64,000 bases of DNA from Pseudomonas bubulae (GTDB taxonomy: Bacteria > Pseudomonadota > Gammaproteobacteria > Pseudomonadales > Pseudomonadaceae), in assembly GCF_037023725.1 (NCBI RefSeq), contig NZ_CP146077.1, positions 2,083,001-2,147,000 of the forward strand. The letters run 5' to 3'. Shown here piece by piece: positions 63,768 to 64,000 of the stretch (within the stretch, counting starts at the first letter, position 1; each line of letters begins with the position of its first letter). The position numbers were made by a program, and so were the translations under genes. The notes under the pieces were generated by a model. The model had not been told where the DNA came from, searched no databases, and saw only the letters and a list, made by a program, of their open reading frames with translations.

Positions 63768-64000
63768 GCATTCTGGATTGTACTACTGCTTTGTACTACT
63801 CCAATCTGGTCGATCCCCTCACCAGCGAGCATCTGAAGCATTCCACTTTGGTTACGCTTTGAATCGATACGCATTTCGAACATGTGCTAGGGCTGTTCAC
63901 TGATGTCTTCAAGACTGCTATAGGTTGGTAGTGTGGTGTCGTGCCGTTTTGGAGGCGAGTTTCGCAGCTTATTTGGTCTGAATGTTTATCGTGTGATGTT
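63768..64000. other. Region downstream of tRNA-Ser
   Basis: 233 bases with no gene, promoter or tRNA that I can support. A direct repeat TTGTACTACT occurs at 63779-63788 and 63791-63800. The composition is more AT-rich than most of the window; the start of an integrated element beyond the edge is possible but unsupported. Confidence 0.3.

Noticed and set aside
63779..63800. TTGTACTACT direct repeat after tRNA-Ser as an integration attachment site or start of a CRISPR
   Set aside because: Only two copies 12 bases apart, not derived from the tRNA 3' end, and no integrase or cas gene in view.

Overview
The window is a chromosomal segment of a Pseudomonas, most likely of the P. fluorescens lineage. 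The evidence is the gene order: the exbB-exbD-lpxK-kdsB-murB / rne / rluC-sppA / maf / yceD-rpmF-plsX-fabD-fabG-acpP-fabF-pabC-mltG-tmk-holB-tatD / rgsA-tetR / etfD-etfBA run follows the PA2984-to-PA2951 order of P. aeruginosa as I remember it. Typical pseudomonad REP/REPIN palindromes and family-typical proteins agree. The species cannot be named from sequence alone.

Layout. 1-915: a tRNA-Glu/tRNA-Gly pair repeated three times behind one strong promoter and closed by a terminator. 1034-11009: accessory DNA, with a membrane desaturase, a PhnD-like protein without signal peptide, an ECF (FecI-type) sigma factor overlapping a glycine-betaine/choline-type ABC importer, and a giant DUF6543 (dermonecrotic-toxin-like) gene split by one in-frame TGA. 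11015-18900: AlaX editing protein, LysR regulator, FadE acyl-CoA dehydrogenase, glutathione transferase, ABC-2 exporter, DUF2062 protein. 19028-25974: ComEC, ExbB/ExbD, then lipid A/KDO/peptidoglycan genes. 26044-32652: RNase E with a long leader, divergent from rluC, a HAD phosphatase and sppA. 32989-43376: maf, then the ribosomal-protein/fatty-acid-synthesis/DNA-replication run to tatD. 43501-49100: the sRNA rgsA, a TetR gene, moaA, a DUF4823 lipoprotein, DUF1285, and an alcohol dehydrogenase divergent from an AraC regulator. 49256-53148: the electron-transfer-flavoprotein pathway (etfD divergent from etfBA) with a PsrA-type box between. 53285-63327: envelope lipoproteins, a MocR regulator, small cysteine and START-domain proteins, an RraB-like protein, a glutamine amidotransferase, CorA, PlsC and a crotonase. 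63635-63724: tRNA-Ser with its own promoter and terminator.

How the parts fit. Most genes are housekeeping and arranged in overlapping, translationally coupled operons (many ATGA/GTGA junctions). FadE, the ETF system and the crotonase form a beta-oxidation theme; RNase E and an RraB-type inhibitor lie in the same window. Against the gene order I recall from P. aeruginosa, two genes look cleanly missing: the tyrosine phosphatase gene between kdsB and murB, and pilZ between holB and tatD. I saw no CRISPR array, insertion sequence, prophage or rRNA. The points most worth a second look are the interrupted toxin gene, the sigma factor fused to an osmolyte importer, the apparently leaderless yceD operon, the roughly 650-nt rne leader, and the two missing genes.
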